Source: Atrichornis clamosus
Lineage: Eukaryota; Chordata; Aves; Passeriformes; Menuridae
Length of the DNA stretch: 64,000 nucleotides
NCBI GenBank assembly: GCA_013400975.1
Contig: WBMZ01015447.1
Location: 1 to 64,000, forward strand
Direction of reading: 5' to 3'
The notes under the pieces are model-generated. The model was not told the DNA's origin, made no database searches, and saw only the letters and a list, made by a program, of their open reading frames with translations. The translations under genes were made by a program, and so were the position numbers. Positions 12,253 to 24,720 of the stretch are shown one piece after another. Position 1 is the first letter of the stretch; each line of letters starts with the position of its first letter.

Positions 12253-12367
12253 CGGCAAGGGGTTGAAGTTCTGGTCCACCAGGTGGTTGTGGCCGTGGTC
12301 GAGGAAGGAATGCCTCACCACCACATCGATGCCCTGGCTGGCCAGCAAGCCCAGTGTGTTCAGCCAC
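12253..12367 (-). CDS. HPSE2: HPSE2 exon 9
   Basis: This 115 bp exon follows a pyrimidine-rich acceptor (tttgtccccag) and ends at CCG|gtaggt in phase 0. The first base completes a Leu codon begun in exon 8. It gives 38 residues, WLNTLGLLASQGIDVVVRHS through DHGHNHLVDQNFNPLP. The pattern GID-VV-R-S-F and HLVD-NF-PLP is shared across GH79 heparanases and forms late barrel strands around the former active site. It corresponds to about residues 403-440 of the human protein. A single base plus 38 codons keeps the joined frame open. Confidence 0.96.
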
Positions 12368-13470
12368 CTGGGGACAAAGGGAACAGAGTCAGGACACCAT
12401 GGAGGGAACTCCATGGGGAGACTACCTGGCTTCAGTGGCACAGCTGCACTCATGTATCCAACCTGATCCATGCTCCAGCACCTGAGCTGAAGCCTTCAGA
12501 TGGTTTTGTGAGCTGGGTATGAACCAGATCTCACTATCCCTGCCCCGGCAAGCCTGCCTGTCTCTCCCCCTGCCCCAGCTGTGCCTAGCTAGCTTGCATG
12601 TCCCAACCTTGTGCCTGAGCCCCTGCATGCACCCCAATATCTCAGCCCTCTGCCCAGAGCCAAGGGTGCTTCCCCAGCCTGCCAGCACTCTGCACCCACC
12701 GTCTGAGCAGGGGGGACCAGACCTTTGCACTAGCCTGCCTTCTCACAGCCCCCAGGCAAGATCTCCAACCCTCACAGCCTGCCACAGCCCCAGTAGCCCA
12801 GGCATGTCCCTGTGGTTTCCTGCACAGACTAATCTTCCTTCATCTTTTGTGATCACGGCCAGCTCTGAAGATATGAACTGGGGCTTTGCAGCAGTATGTC
12901 CAGGCCATGGGGATGTGCCAGTGGACAAGCCCCAGGAGCCAGGAATTGTTGTAGCTTCAAAGGAGAGAAAATGGTTTCCAGAGCTCTGATGAGTGCTTTC
13001 CTGGGCAGGTGCCCTGGGAGTGAATGCATGCAAGGATGAGTGGATGCAGTCTGAATCAAAAAAGCAGAGTAGGAGTAGGCCAAGGCAATCCTGAACTGCT
13101 GAGTGAGGCAAGCCTCTTGGGATGCCAGCCCTGGGATCCCAGAGCTGGCATGCTTGGATCACACCTCCTGTCCCTGCCCATGCCCTGCGGGTATGCTGTG
13201 TGATACCAGTGTGGAATCCAGTGCGGTTCCCTTCTTACTCTGCTTCTCTGGGTACGCCAGATGCTGGGTCACCTACAGGAAAGCAGAGCTGAGGAGGGAT
13301 AATAGGGATGCAATGGAGAAAATAACAATACCCAGGCTGCCGGGCAGCACTGAGGGGGTCTCTGGGCATGGAGCTTGCCCTCTCCCAGCAGCAGTGACTT
13401 TGCAGCACCTGAGCCTGTAGAGCCCGTGAGGGTGGCAGTGCCCTGGTGCTGGGAAGCCAGTATCACTCAC
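12368..13470 (-). other. HPSE2: HPSE2 intron 8
   Basis: This 1,103 bp intron has C-rich low-complexity sequence at 12540-12800 (plus strand) and no repeat or coding signal that I recognise. Confidence 0.85.
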
Positions 13471-13577
13471 AGGAACCCGGCCGCATATGAATCGGAGAGG
13501 TTGTTCATGCCGCCGGCCGAGGTTGTGCCAACACCTTCCAGCCAGATCTTTTTCCCTGGTGTGTACGTGTTCACTAC
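13471..13577 (-). CDS. HPSE2: HPSE2 exon 8 (segment of the missing nucleophile)
   Basis: This 107 bp exon begins in phase 0 after cccatgcag and ends CT|gtgagt. It encodes 35 residues, VVNTYTPGKKIWLEGVGTTS then AGGMNNLSDSYAAGF. It aligns with the heparanase segment KVWLGETSSAYGGG, whose Glu (343 in human HPSE) is the catalytic nucleophile. Here the order is E-G rather than G-E and the following residues differ, so the nucleophile is not in place; this is the known HPSE2 condition. N-L-S is a potential N-glycosylation site. Compared with the human protein as I recall it, WLEGVV reads WLEGVG and AGGT reads AGGM. Confidence 0.96.
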
Positions 13578-16107
13578 CTGCATGGGAGACAAAAGCAACC
13601 AAAACTACTCTGGTGAACTTGTGATTTAAAGCCAAGGCATACATATCCTGTCCTATGCCCTGGGAGGATTTATGGAGACCTTTGGTGATGGTGCTGCAGG
13701 GCAGTCAGCGCCTGCCTAGCCCTGGGATGTCACTGTGTGTCTTTACCTTGGCTGGCTGGTGGGACACTATTCCTCCCTCTCTCCTGCCAGTGCCACGTGT
13801 CCGCTACCCATCTTCTGGAGCTGCTCCAAACATGCCCTCCCAAATGTGCTCTCATGTTCCCAATCCCAGATCCTGCTCTTCCGTTGTAGTCTCCCCATTC
13901 ACTCCACCCCACAGACCGCCCTCCCATGTCACCTTAACTCTCCCTATCCCCATGCAAGGTGGCTGCCAGCCATGGGGAGCCCCCAAGCCCCAATGGCTCT
14001 GCAGTGTGGGAGCACTGGGTCAGATACTGGGGCCACATGGAGTAAAAGTGGGCTCCCAAAGAGAAAGCAGTGGGATGCCTTTGGCCATGGGTAGTCAGTC
14101 CCATGGCTGATCAGGGGCTGCTTTGCCCCCTCTGAGGGGTCCTTGGCACAGGTAGGGACATGCAGGCCTGAAATGCTGGCCCACCCCTTCCAAAGCTTCA
14201 GCTGGAGGTGCAGACACCTGTGAGATGCCAGACAGGACAGGAGGACTCAAATGGCCAGAGCTGCCCTTTCTTGCCATGAGCAACCTTCGGCACCACGCCC
14301 TATGCTCTCTCCTGCAATCCCACTTCTCCAGGCTGGGTGACAAGCTCTTGCGACCAGATGTCTGCAAACCCAGCGGCCCCAGGAATGCTCTGCGCAGCCT
14401 CATGGATCCTGCCCCATTAGTGAGGAGCGCTGGAATGTGCTGGATGGACTGGGATCCCTCAAAGATGTTAAATACGCCAGCTCTGGGCTGCCTCCCACTC
14501 ACAGCCTGTGAGAGTCGACAACCCTGACTGAAGCCCCAGAGGTGCTGGCATCCTGCCTGTAATTATCTAAGCCCGCCACCTTCCCCGGTCGGAGAGGAAG
14601 CAATAAAACAGGGAAGTGGACAAGTCCAGCTGCTCTAATCAGCCCCGGCAGGATGCACGGACTCAGAGCCAAGCTGGAGGCTATTAGCACCCAGTGCTGT
14701 GCTTTTGCTCAGCCACACTGGCATTCCCAGGAGAGCCCTTTCCCAGCCCTGCCCTGTGCAGACCAAATTCTGCCCCATGGGTGTGAGGGTTCTCCCAGCC
14801 TGCACCAAGGGCAGCTCTTTGCTGCTTCTGGTCTGGGGATGGGTGGTCCCACTCCATTTCCAGCAGGTTCCCGAACTGCAGCAGAAGTGAAACACATGCA
14901 ACCACTTTTGGTAGGGTATTATACCCCCAGTAGGGGCAGGGTCAGCTGGTGCCTTCCCACAGCAGGAGGATCATCCACATACATGGATGATTCCCAGCTT
15001 GTGCCAGAGGACTCAGCAAGCGGCTCCTCTCCTTCAGCTTTTCTGCACGGACCCTCTCATCCCCTTTCCCAGGGCCTCTCTGAGTTGTTTACTCATTCTA
15101 TGGTTTCTCCCTGCAGGAATTACAACAGTGAGACATTGTGGTGAGTGGTAAGATTTGAAAACCTAGACAAGACAGATGGATGGACATCTCCTCTAGTCCC
15201 TAAAGCCTTTTCCACTCACTAGGTGTTCTTCATTCCTTCCACGACTGACAGCTGAGCATGTCAGGCCCTGGCCCCTGTATCAGCCAAAGCAGGGGGACCC
15301 TACAAAGCCCCTGTCACCTATCCCATTGTCAGAGATGTGAGCTGGGTCCCCTGGACCAGTGAGGAAAGGAGCGCTCGCTCGCCAGGCAGAGCCATGGACT
15401 GACACCACAGGCCAGCAACAGCTGGGTTTTATGACATGGCCAAAATGTGATCATCAGGGAAAAAATACAGTTGTTCATAATGGTCATGATTCTCCACCAG
15501 GGAGAATCACTCAGGGAATGCAACTGTCACTACTTTGTAAGCGACATTTCCAGGCACAGTGAGCAAGTGGGGCAAGGTACGGCAGCAGGAGCCACCTCCT
15601 GAGCAGACATGGCACCGGCTATGCTCGGGATGGTTTGGAACCACCTGGCTGCTGGCTCCTCTCCTAGTCGAGAGGGACAAGTTTCAGAGAATACCCACAT
15701 TACCTGCTGCTTCCTTCAGGAACAGACAGATGGGAGACTCAAGCCAATCAGCTGCGTTAGCAGAGCTTTGCATGGTGTCTGCTCCTGCCCTGTGCATTCA
15801 GCCTGTGTCCCAGCACATCTGCACAGCCCGTGCTATGCTGAAGCCTGTGGCACTTCCCTCACGACCTGCCACACATCCCACCCTGCGGCCAGGCATTGTG
15901 CTGCCTCGTCTTTCCCCCCCTCCCCTGAATAAGTGCTAGCTGCATTTTGGCTGGCAGCACAGGGCCCAGAAGCCACCCTCCATCCCTACCCCACTCCGGC
16001 TCCCCTGGGAGTGTGTCGATGCTGAGCCCTGGCCACGAGTTGTGCCACAGCCAGGCACTGCAGGCACAGTGCCCCCTCGCCCCCGCAGACCCTTCGCACT
16101 CACTTAC
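13578..16107 (-). other. HPSE2: HPSE2 intron 7
   Basis: This 2,530 bp intron has no recognised repeat. A short segment at about 14555-14660 combines TGTAATTATCT with CpGs and AGCAATAAAACAG and looks compositionally different from its flanks; it could be a conserved element, but only alignment would tell. Confidence 0.85.
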
Positions 16108-16201
16108 CTTCTGGATTTTCCTGATCTGGTCTGAGAGTGTGTCTAGCAGGCGTGTTTTCAGGAAGTCTGTCACTTTGGCCACTCGGCCATCGATGTAGTA
16201 A
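16108..16201 (-). CDS. HPSE2: HPSE2 exon 7
   Basis: This 94 bp exon starts after cccttcag with the single base completing the His codon from exon 6, then 31 codons: YYIDGRVAKVTDFLKTRLLD followed by TLSDQIRKIQK. It ends in phase 0 at AAG|gtaagt. The H-Y-Y triplet across the exon 6/7 junction matches the HHYY of active heparanase; I recall human HPSE2 having Cys at the first Tyr. The remainder is an amphipathic barrel helix. It corresponds to about residues 336-366. Confidence 0.96.
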
Positions 16202-19200
16202 CTGAAGGGAAAATAAGAAGACAAGGGTCAGACAGCTGAGAGTATTTCTGCCCCCAAACCATGTCCTCCTGTCCCACTGCTATCCCATGCCGAGAAGCCT
16301 CGTTTGCTCTGGAGCAGTCCTGGCTTGCACCCTGTCCTAGCCTGGCCCTCCGGCCATGCCTGTCTGGCAGACGCTTCAGTGTCCAAAACAGGATGTGAGG
16401 TGGACACACCCTGAACACTGAGCATCCTACACTGCAGGAACCATGGGAAATTTTGCAATTTCTTAACTTTTGCTGGTAAAACTCTGGGAGCAGGATTGTA
16501 AAGGCTGGGAGCAAAATGCCACCTGCAAAGGCTTTGAAGCACTCTTGCACCACCTGCACCTTCCTTGCTTGCTCTTCCAGAAAAATCCACAGCTGAATCC
16601 TCCACTCAAGACTGCTACCTGCACAGGAAGTCCTGCTCTCACAGAAACACCTTCTGGCCTGCCAATGCCAGGGAGCATTTCCCATACAGGGGGCTGATTC
16701 CTGCTCTCCATGTGCTTGGTTTTATAAAGTGCAGACATAGTGCCACCCATCGTGATGTGAATCATCTGTCTCTAAGTGTGAGAGGAAGGCTCTGAAATGC
16801 CTCAATGCTCTCTCCTGGCTCCAGGACAAAAGATGAGACAGTCTGTCCTGGAGTGCACATACCCTGTGTCTAGAGGTAATCCCAACTTGCTGCTCTTGAG
16901 GAAGAGCCTTGGGCTGGCACCTCTGCCCCATGCAGGGAGAAGTGGCAGCCCTTGCACATCTCCCAGAGGCTCCTGACAGCCTTTCAGGGTCCCAGGATGT
17001 CTGCTGCAGCATATACTGGGACACCCCTTTTTCTGGTAAATAGGTTTTGCAAGAGAAATTTTCTGAATCTTTTCTTTCCAAATCAGCAGTGTACATCAGC
17101 TGCTCCACACAGCAAGCCCCAGAGTGTGTCAGAGTCATGTTGGGGGGATGGAGACTCCCAGGAATCCCTCTCTGGAGTTATGTCCACTCGAAGTTCACCA
17201 GAGTTACACAGACCCTTCTCCCTCTCTGCAGACCTCGGTGCAGCTGTGGGTGCTGGAATGCATACTGGACTAAAGACTTGGGGTCTGAAAAAGGTGGATT
17301 CACCTTTCCAGGCTGCTTTCTCCCTAACGTCCATCTCATCCACACCAGCAAGCAGCTGTAACAGTTACAGTGGCTGATTTACTTGGGTGCTGGAATGCAG
17401 GAGCATCCCCAAAGGGTGCTGTGGGCTAACACAGCCTCAGCCAGAGCACCTGGCACATGTGCAACATGCACGAGTGCTCAGAGAGGATTTTTGTGTCTCA
17501 CTGCTCCAAGTCACTAACTGTCCCAGAGCAGAATTCTATTACAAGCTCCACTTGCAAAAGTACTAGATGAGAAGGACCTCCTCTGGCATGTGGTGCCAGC
17601 TGTGTCCCCAGCAAAGCCCCAATATTGCGTGACCTGCATAAGGAAGCAAGAAGCATTTCTGTATGTCTGTGGTGACTGGAAGGTTCTAAGGACAGAGACA
17701 ATGTCCAGGGAAAATCTAGGACGTGTTCAAAATCATTCTGATCACTTGCACACTATGGAACCACTGGCTGCTGGGAGGAGAGCAGATCTGTGAGCAGCAG
17801 GCAGTGGTGGGGTTTACACAGATTACTTTTTAAGACAAAATTACAAAGCAATGGACTCTGGGGATGGCAGATGTTTGGATTTTAGCACAGCACTTAAAAA
17901 CTGAACAAAACCGACTTTTTCAGACCACTGTGGACTAAAATCCCCATCACCTGGGCTGAAAACTGGCTGAAACGCCTTAAAAAGAAGGTTGCATTGACAG
18001 GGAAAAGATGGAGTTAGAGATAACTCAGTTTGCATATGACCCCTCCAATGCATCAGGCTTTCTACAGGGTTTAGTTTGTTGGCACAAGCCAATATTGTCC
18101 CAGAGCCCAGGATAAACCCCTTGGAGAGCAAAGGCAGGCTTGCATCTCCTCATCACCTCATTCAAGCACAAGGTGTGCTCTGACATGCAGCTCCACTGCC
18201 AAGGGAAGAGGACCAGGAGCAGCCCCAGAGGAGGCTCTGCCCTCCCAGAAGTCGTGTGGGGGCAGCCTGGGAAGGTGCTGCTGTGCTCAGCACAGCCCAG
18301 ACCCCAGCAGGAAGAGAAATACCCTGGGTTGTGTGCCATGATCACGTTTTTGACACCTTCATTAACAATGCAGAGAAACAGAGACTGGTAGAGGCATGAA
18401 GGGCAGAAATAAAGTAGCAGTATTCCTGCTCCAGTATCAGGAAATTTTGGTAGCATATCTACTGGGGGAGTGAGGAGGGGAACACCTCAACTTTGGGTAC
18501 TTAAGCAGAGCATGAAGGCAATTACAAGCTTCAGTAAGATGGGCAAGGATCTCTTGCAGATCTGCCTGGGAAGTTCTCGGTCTCCGATAGGTACTTTCAA
18601 TCTCCTCAGACTAGGAAAGAGGGAAAATGGCACCAACTGCACCAGGCTTGCGAGGAAGAGAGAGGAACTGAGGTCTGTGCTGATGCCTGGTGTCTGTGCT
18701 GATACCTGGCTACTCAGGAACGGGTTTCCAGCTGTAGGCTTCATGTCGCTGAGATGAGGGCACTTCCTTTTGGAAACTTTTATTGTCAGTAAAGGCAGTG
18801 TAGAAATCCACAAAATGCAAACAACTGTCAGGCTTTTAAAGCAGGAGAAGAACTCATTAGGCATGGATTATTCCTTGGAGTAAAGGCTGCAGCTTTGCTG
18901 ATATTTACAATGACTCAGTGCACTTGACTTTAAAAAAAAACAAACTAAAAGAGTCACAACTCTTCAACCTCCAAAAAAGCCAGCAGCAGCTGCAGAGAGC
19001 TCCAGCACTGACAAATACCTCCCCAGGCAGCCGACCTGAGCCAGCCCCGGAGGCTGCAGCACCCCCATCCTCCTCTCCCAGTCCGGCAAGGACTCAGTGC
19101 CAAAGGAGATGAATGGACAGACCCTCCCCAGCATGGGCAGGGGTCTCTGGCAGCCACAACTCTGCAGAGGCAAAGGACATGTATCTCTTGGATGAGCTGT

Positions 19201-22200
19201 TCATCTCCAGCACAGGCTGGCAGATCTTTCAGTGGGCTCTGAGTGTGGTGCAACACCAGAGTTGGCCCAAAGCCTAGGAGACATCAGCATGCCCCCCATG
19301 AGCACTGACCAGGCTCTTTCTCATAATACAGGAGAGAATAGATATGGGCAATTATATGCAGAGCTGAGCCACTTTTGTGTCCCCCAGTTTGATGCCACTA
19401 TCTCTATAGACAATCTGCAGGAACATGAGAAGAGCCAACCAAGAAAAAGAGGGATCTAGCAACTAAATCCCAGATGAGACATACATCTTGAAGGAAAGGC
19501 CACGTACATCCACTTTTGGGTGCCCTATAATACTTTGAGTGCCTGTTATACAAAGCTGAGACCAATTGTCCCCCCTCTGCTTACATTATCCCATTTCTAA
19601 AAAAATCATTTGACTATGCCATAGAAACCCAGGATGGGATCAGTGCACTTTGCAAAGACAGATGTGACTGGATCACTCCGAAGGTGGCCAAAGCAGAGCA
19701 CGGTGCAGGGGAAGGACTCAGCCAAGGGCTGGACAAGAATTTATGCCAGTGCTAGGAAATGTACCACCCCAATTCCTGACCCCTATCCCTGGATGGAACT
19801 GTAGCATGGGACAAAGACAAGAGCTGGGAACAGTACTGAGGCAGGGCTGAGCACAGCTGCCAGTCAGAAATGCCCTTGTTCTTGAGCAGGCTGCAAGGCC
19901 AGGCTGCACACAGATCCCAAGTGCCTCCCGGAGAGGGACAGTGCCACGCACCAGAGCAGTTGGGCAATTCTGGGGCTGGCTACACATCTCTGTTCTCTTA
20001 CCTCCAGGTCTTGTGCTGCATTTAAAATGGTTTTCTGGAAAGCTCCACAATTTGCTGCATGGGACCATAAGCATTGTCCCATGTTTAATGAAGGCAGTGC
20101 ACTGACTCCTGGGCAGCTGGTTTCATTTACTTCCTCCTTCATTTTCAAGAGAAACCTTTGCCCCTATTATCTGACCTCTTCTTCTGTTGCAGTTAATTAT
20201 ATTAAAGCCCACTTCCCAAAGCTCAGGAATTTCCGGATCTACTTTGTTGCCTGCTCCTACAGGGAGAGTCTGCTAGGAATTAGGGTACCCGCCTGCCAGG
20301 GACGCTGAGCAGGGCAGATCCCCACGGTCAGCATGACACCCTGCTGCCACTGCAGCTGTGAAACCGAGACACCTCTGCTGACAGGTGGCCCTGATCCATG
20401 AGCATCTTCCTGAGGAGAGGGAGCCTGCAGCACAGGACACTGGGCAGCCCCACTGCTCCTGATGGAGAGGCAGGATGCGACCTGCTGCCTGCAAAGACCA
20501 GCAGGCACAGACAAAAGGCGCTGCCCACTTCCAGTCAACTAATAAATGCACTGATGAAGAATGACTGGGGCTGCTCTCTGGCCCCAAAGGCACAACTCAT
20601 CCCCACGCTTTTCTCTGTCCCCAGACAAGATGTGCTTGCCTGTCCCACCATTGGGAGCCATCCCTGGCCCGTGCCATCTCCCCAGCCCTGCCCTGGCATT
20701 GCCTGGAACTGTGCTAGTGGCCAGGGACATGATGCTGCCAGAGACTGTTCCCTCCATCAGACAGTGAAGAGGATGGCAAACCAGTGGGCAAAGCTGTGGC
20801 CTGATCAGGTTTATTTACAGGTGGAGATGGGTCAGGGATTCCTTCATGCAACCCCTTCCTCCAGGCACAACCTCTGAAGACGCTGCACTCTGAGCACTCA
20901 CAGCAGGCTGATGTGAGCCCAAATATATACCCTTGGCATATACATTGGTGGGTGTGCACATGCTGGGCAACCCTCTCCTGGCATCTCTGGGAAATCTGCC
21001 CTGTGCTACTGCTCATGAGCATCTCCCCCTGCACACTCAACATGACTAGGCCAGAAGAGAAGTCACCCAAACCAAGCCAGGCAAATGCATTTCAAGTAAC
21101 AACTCACAGATGCCTGTGTGGCCGACTCCTCAGACTTGCCATATAGAACAAGTGACTTGCTATCTTGGAAGAAAACGTGGTGTTCTCCAAGAAGCCACAG
21201 GGACAGATGTCCACTGGTTTTGAAGATGCAAATATTTACTTTCCCTGTCAGTAGTAGGGATTTGTGTTTCAGAGGCAGCATTGCATAAGGATTTCTCCAT
21301 TAAACACAGCAAACTTGGAGTTGTGTGCAAAACTTCAAATGGAAAACCAGTTGTACAGACTGAGAGAGTATGGCCAGGGATGGAACTGCACAGCTGCAAG
21401 TCTAAATGGGAAATGAATCTTCACTATATGTGAGAATACCAGTGCAGAGCAAAGAGATGGCTGTGGGGAGGATTCTGAGCTGTGGAAACCCACATCCAAA
21501 GGCTGAAGGGGTCTGCGTTTACTCATAACCAAACATAACAATCTAAATCACCAGGAAAGTGCCAAAACTCTTGGAGCCACCATCACACCCTTCTTTAGTG
21601 GAAACTCCCTGAGCACTTTGAAGCCATTCACATATCCCTCTCCAGCAACACTTTAGTTCTGAAGAGGAAGGCACACATGCTGAGTTAGGTTATGTGTGTA
21701 AGTGAAACCATACTCAGTTGAGTGAGGCTCACTGGTGAGCTGCTCATTTCCAGTGTCACTTTTCTCTCAGATATATTTCAGATATATTCTGTTTTCACAT
21801 AGAGAATAGGGATCCTTGCAATATATTCCCTTCTCAATTCCCTTTCTGGATTGAGCACAGACTTTTCAAAGGAATAACAGATTTGACAAATTTATAACCA
21901 ATATCCCAGGAGAACGCTAGGGTTTGGAACTGAAATACTCATACTTGAAGTTAGACAGCAGTTTAGTTTCCTGCTAATAATTTTCTTCTTGGATACAAAG
22001 GATCTTGTTTTGTTTTGTTTTGCCGTTTGGAGCAGAGGGATGAGACACTGTTTTGACATTTATTCATAAACAGTACAGAAGCCCAGCTCAGAGCTGTGGC
22101 CATTGCCAGTCCTCCCAGTCTCATTCGGGTGCAATCTCCAGAGCTGCAGAGCCTGGCGGTGGGAGAAGTCGCTCCTATGCTGCAGTGGAAATGGGGAGCT

Positions 22201-24090
22201 GCATCAGCTCTCCCAACCACAGGTTGCTGCTTCAGCACCAGAGCTGACAAGCACTTCACACTGATCCTATAAGAAAAGGTTTCAAAGCAGCCATGCAGGC
22301 AGATTCCCTGCACACCAGATGAAACTCCACATCTGAAGCCTGGAAGTTTGTTCCTTCAACTCATCCAAGGGCTTGGCCCAGTGATCAAGCCCTGTTGCAG
22401 AAAGCAAATTCCTGGACTAAGTAAATGCGATCAGCACATCGTGTAATCATGAAAAGCAAACTCCCAGATGAGACATAGATCATCATTGCACAGCATGAGC
22501 CTGTAAGTAACACAAATCCTGCTCCAATTGCTCTGCTACCCGAGTGTCCCCATTGCAGCAAGCTGCTGCTGCCTGGCAGAGAAGCCCAAGGAGCTAAACA
22601 CACAAGCAAGCACACTGAGACGAGACAAGCTCCAGGAATGAGACTTACTGGATGCTGGTCATGCCTGGTGCTATAAACCACTCTGAGATGCCAACAGTTG
22701 CTTCTGCAGAAGCCTCCAAGGTTAACACACTGACACAGAGACCATGGGTGCACTTACAAGAAAACCTCATATCTTAAACCCCACTGAGCTCTATTTAAGA
22801 GCAGGTCTCGAAATGGCCTTTACAAAAGATGGACTTTACAGGCCCCACTGCTGCACTTGAGCAAAGCAACCTGAGCACCCCATGAAGGGTCACTGTGAAG
22901 AACCAGCTTGGGAACAAGACCTGTGGGTAGCACACACAAGCACACCCTGGACCGGAGACCCTGGCTCCCATGCCCAAGGCCAGTGTCCTGTGTGGGAAGT
23001 TGGTAACCTAGCATGAGAGCAAATCCACTTCTTTTGAGAACAGGGGGGTCTCACCATAGTTTTTTTCCTCCAGTGAATGCTTGTCTCTGAAATGTGTCCT
23101 TTCTGTGGCAGGAGAGAGTCCTGCCTACCCCACCAACCCTTTTGCTCTCAGTTTTGGTGGTCATTGCTCTGTTTGCACAGTGCCTCACCTTTGCACTGGC
23201 GTTTGCACTCTCACAGCAGAGAGCCACAGCCTGCTGGGGAGCCTTCCTCTGGCCACGGCATGCAAACTGGGGCAGGTGGAAATAAGAGGAGGAAAAAGAT
23301 GTTTAACGGATTTTCCCTCAAATAAGAAAACCTTTCCCTCCACTTGGTGCTTGTTACGCTCAGTGCTACAGCTCAGAGCTTGCTTTTCTGAACTGCAGCA
23401 TTTGAAGAAAACAGGAGGAAGTTCAGGTATCAGCATCTCTTTGTCAGCCTCAGCTGGGCCAGGATCTTGGATGTTCATCCCCTTTCCATTGATATCTGCT
23501 CCTGGGGTTCCACCTGCAGTGTAGGACACAGTGGCATGTCTGTGGACACTCTTACAAACAGAGTGGGGACTGGGGCATTATGTATTTCCCATTGGACTAA
23601 GCTGCCTCTCCCTCATCTGCACAAACCAGTTTAGCTTCAGGCCAACGGGCATGAGGAGACAGCGATGGAGGTGAAAGGAAAAGGGTTTTCAGATAGTCCC
23701 ATACATCTGCCACAGGTGGCTTTTGCCTCTCTATTGTCCCTACCCAGGCCACCACCAGAGCTGCTGTCCTCCCGGCTGCCTCGGGGCTCTCAGCAGTCCA
23801 GTGCAGGGCTCTGTTTCCAGCAATCTGGAAGGCCAGGCATGCAGGCAGTGGTATTTTTAGCCTGTATTTCTGCTGCAGAGGTAAAGGCGATTACATCCGC
23901 CCCTGTAATTGTTTGAGAGGCTCGTGAAAGAAGGGCAGAGCCTCTTTCACCTATTTAAATGTAGCAGGACAAAGGAGGAGGCTGTAGCACATCTGCCCCT
24001 TTGACATCCAGAGAGCACATCAGCTCTGTTCCCAGTGCCTGTGATCACTGCACCGAGTGCTGGAAAGTAGAAGGAATGGTGAATACCTAC
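16202..24090 (-). other. HPSE2: HPSE2 intron 6
   Basis: This 7,889 bp intron contains a two-copy 18-19 bp tandem duplication (GTCTGTGCTGATRCCTGG) at 18673-18709, a short TTTTG repeat at 22005-22021 and a candidate regulatory segment at 23860-23960. Most of the remaining sequence shows nothing I can identify. Confidence 0.85.
22005..22021 (+). repeat. Short (TTTTG)n microsatellite
   Basis: About three copies of TTTTG in intron 6. Confidence 0.8.
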
Positions 24091-24138
24091 TGTTGCCAGG
24101 TAACAGCATCCACCGTGCCGCCGGCCACTTTCATGAAC
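24091..24138 (-). CDS. HPSE2: HPSE2 exon 6 (48 bp micro-sized exon)
   Basis: This short exon lies between a cccatag acceptor and a CAACA|gtaggt donor. One base completes a Gly codon, then 15 codons read FMKVAGGTVDAVTWQ, and two bases begin a His codon. It is far too short to stand out as an open frame. It was found by requiring phase continuity between exons 5 and 7 and by the heparanase motif VDAVTWQH (VDSVTWHH in HPSE). It is isolated by 10.5 kb upstream and 7.9 kb downstream. The segment is a barrel strand leading to the conserved His-Tyr-Tyr. Confidence 0.95.
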
Positions 24139-24504
24139 CTATGGGAAACAGAGGAAGAAACCAGATAAGCCCAGTGTTGTCACAGGGGAAATCCTAAAAC
24201 AACCAATGCTCATCCTACATCATGGGTTACTGAAGGTGGCCACTGTACCCACAAACACTTTCTGATGAAGTCTTTGTGTCCTTAAATAGAAGGAATAAAT
24301 TCTACTTAATACAAATGCTTGTAGCAAGCACAGCTGAGAACAACGAAGTGAAACTCAACTGGCAGCCGAGCTCTGGGCATCATTTTGGGGCAGGTAGGGA
24401 AAGCTTTTGGAGCACAACAGCATTTCAGGAACAACATCTTGAGGTAGGTACTAAGTTCTGTGATTTTAACAACCCTCAATAGCAATTAAAAAACAAGTTT
24501 TAAA

Positions 24505-24720
24505 AGTCCATCTTAAAAGGAGATACTTCTTCCCCCAACATATATTTAAACTGAGGAACTCTGCCTGGATTCAAGCAAGGACTGGAAAATGAAAGAAAAT
24601 GGAAATAAACCCCAGCAAAGCTATTAGATGCAAAAATACCACCTCCAGCTCAGGAAGTTCCTGAGTCTTGGAGGAAGGGAGGAAAGGCTGAACAAGTACT
24701 GCTAAGTGCTTTCCTTTTTT
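24505..24720 (+). mobile_element. CR1-type LINE fragment, ancient
   Basis: AAAAGGAGATACTTCTTCCC followed by a diverged copy of the GTGGAACTCCTTGCC word and then GCTATTAGATG matches the order of words in old CR1 3' ends. It is heavily diverged, so the boundaries are approximate. Confidence 0.5.

Noticed and set aside
18673..18709. Two-copy 18-19 bp duplication as a regulatory repeat
   Set aside because: It is a simple local duplication without motif content; noted under intron 6 only.
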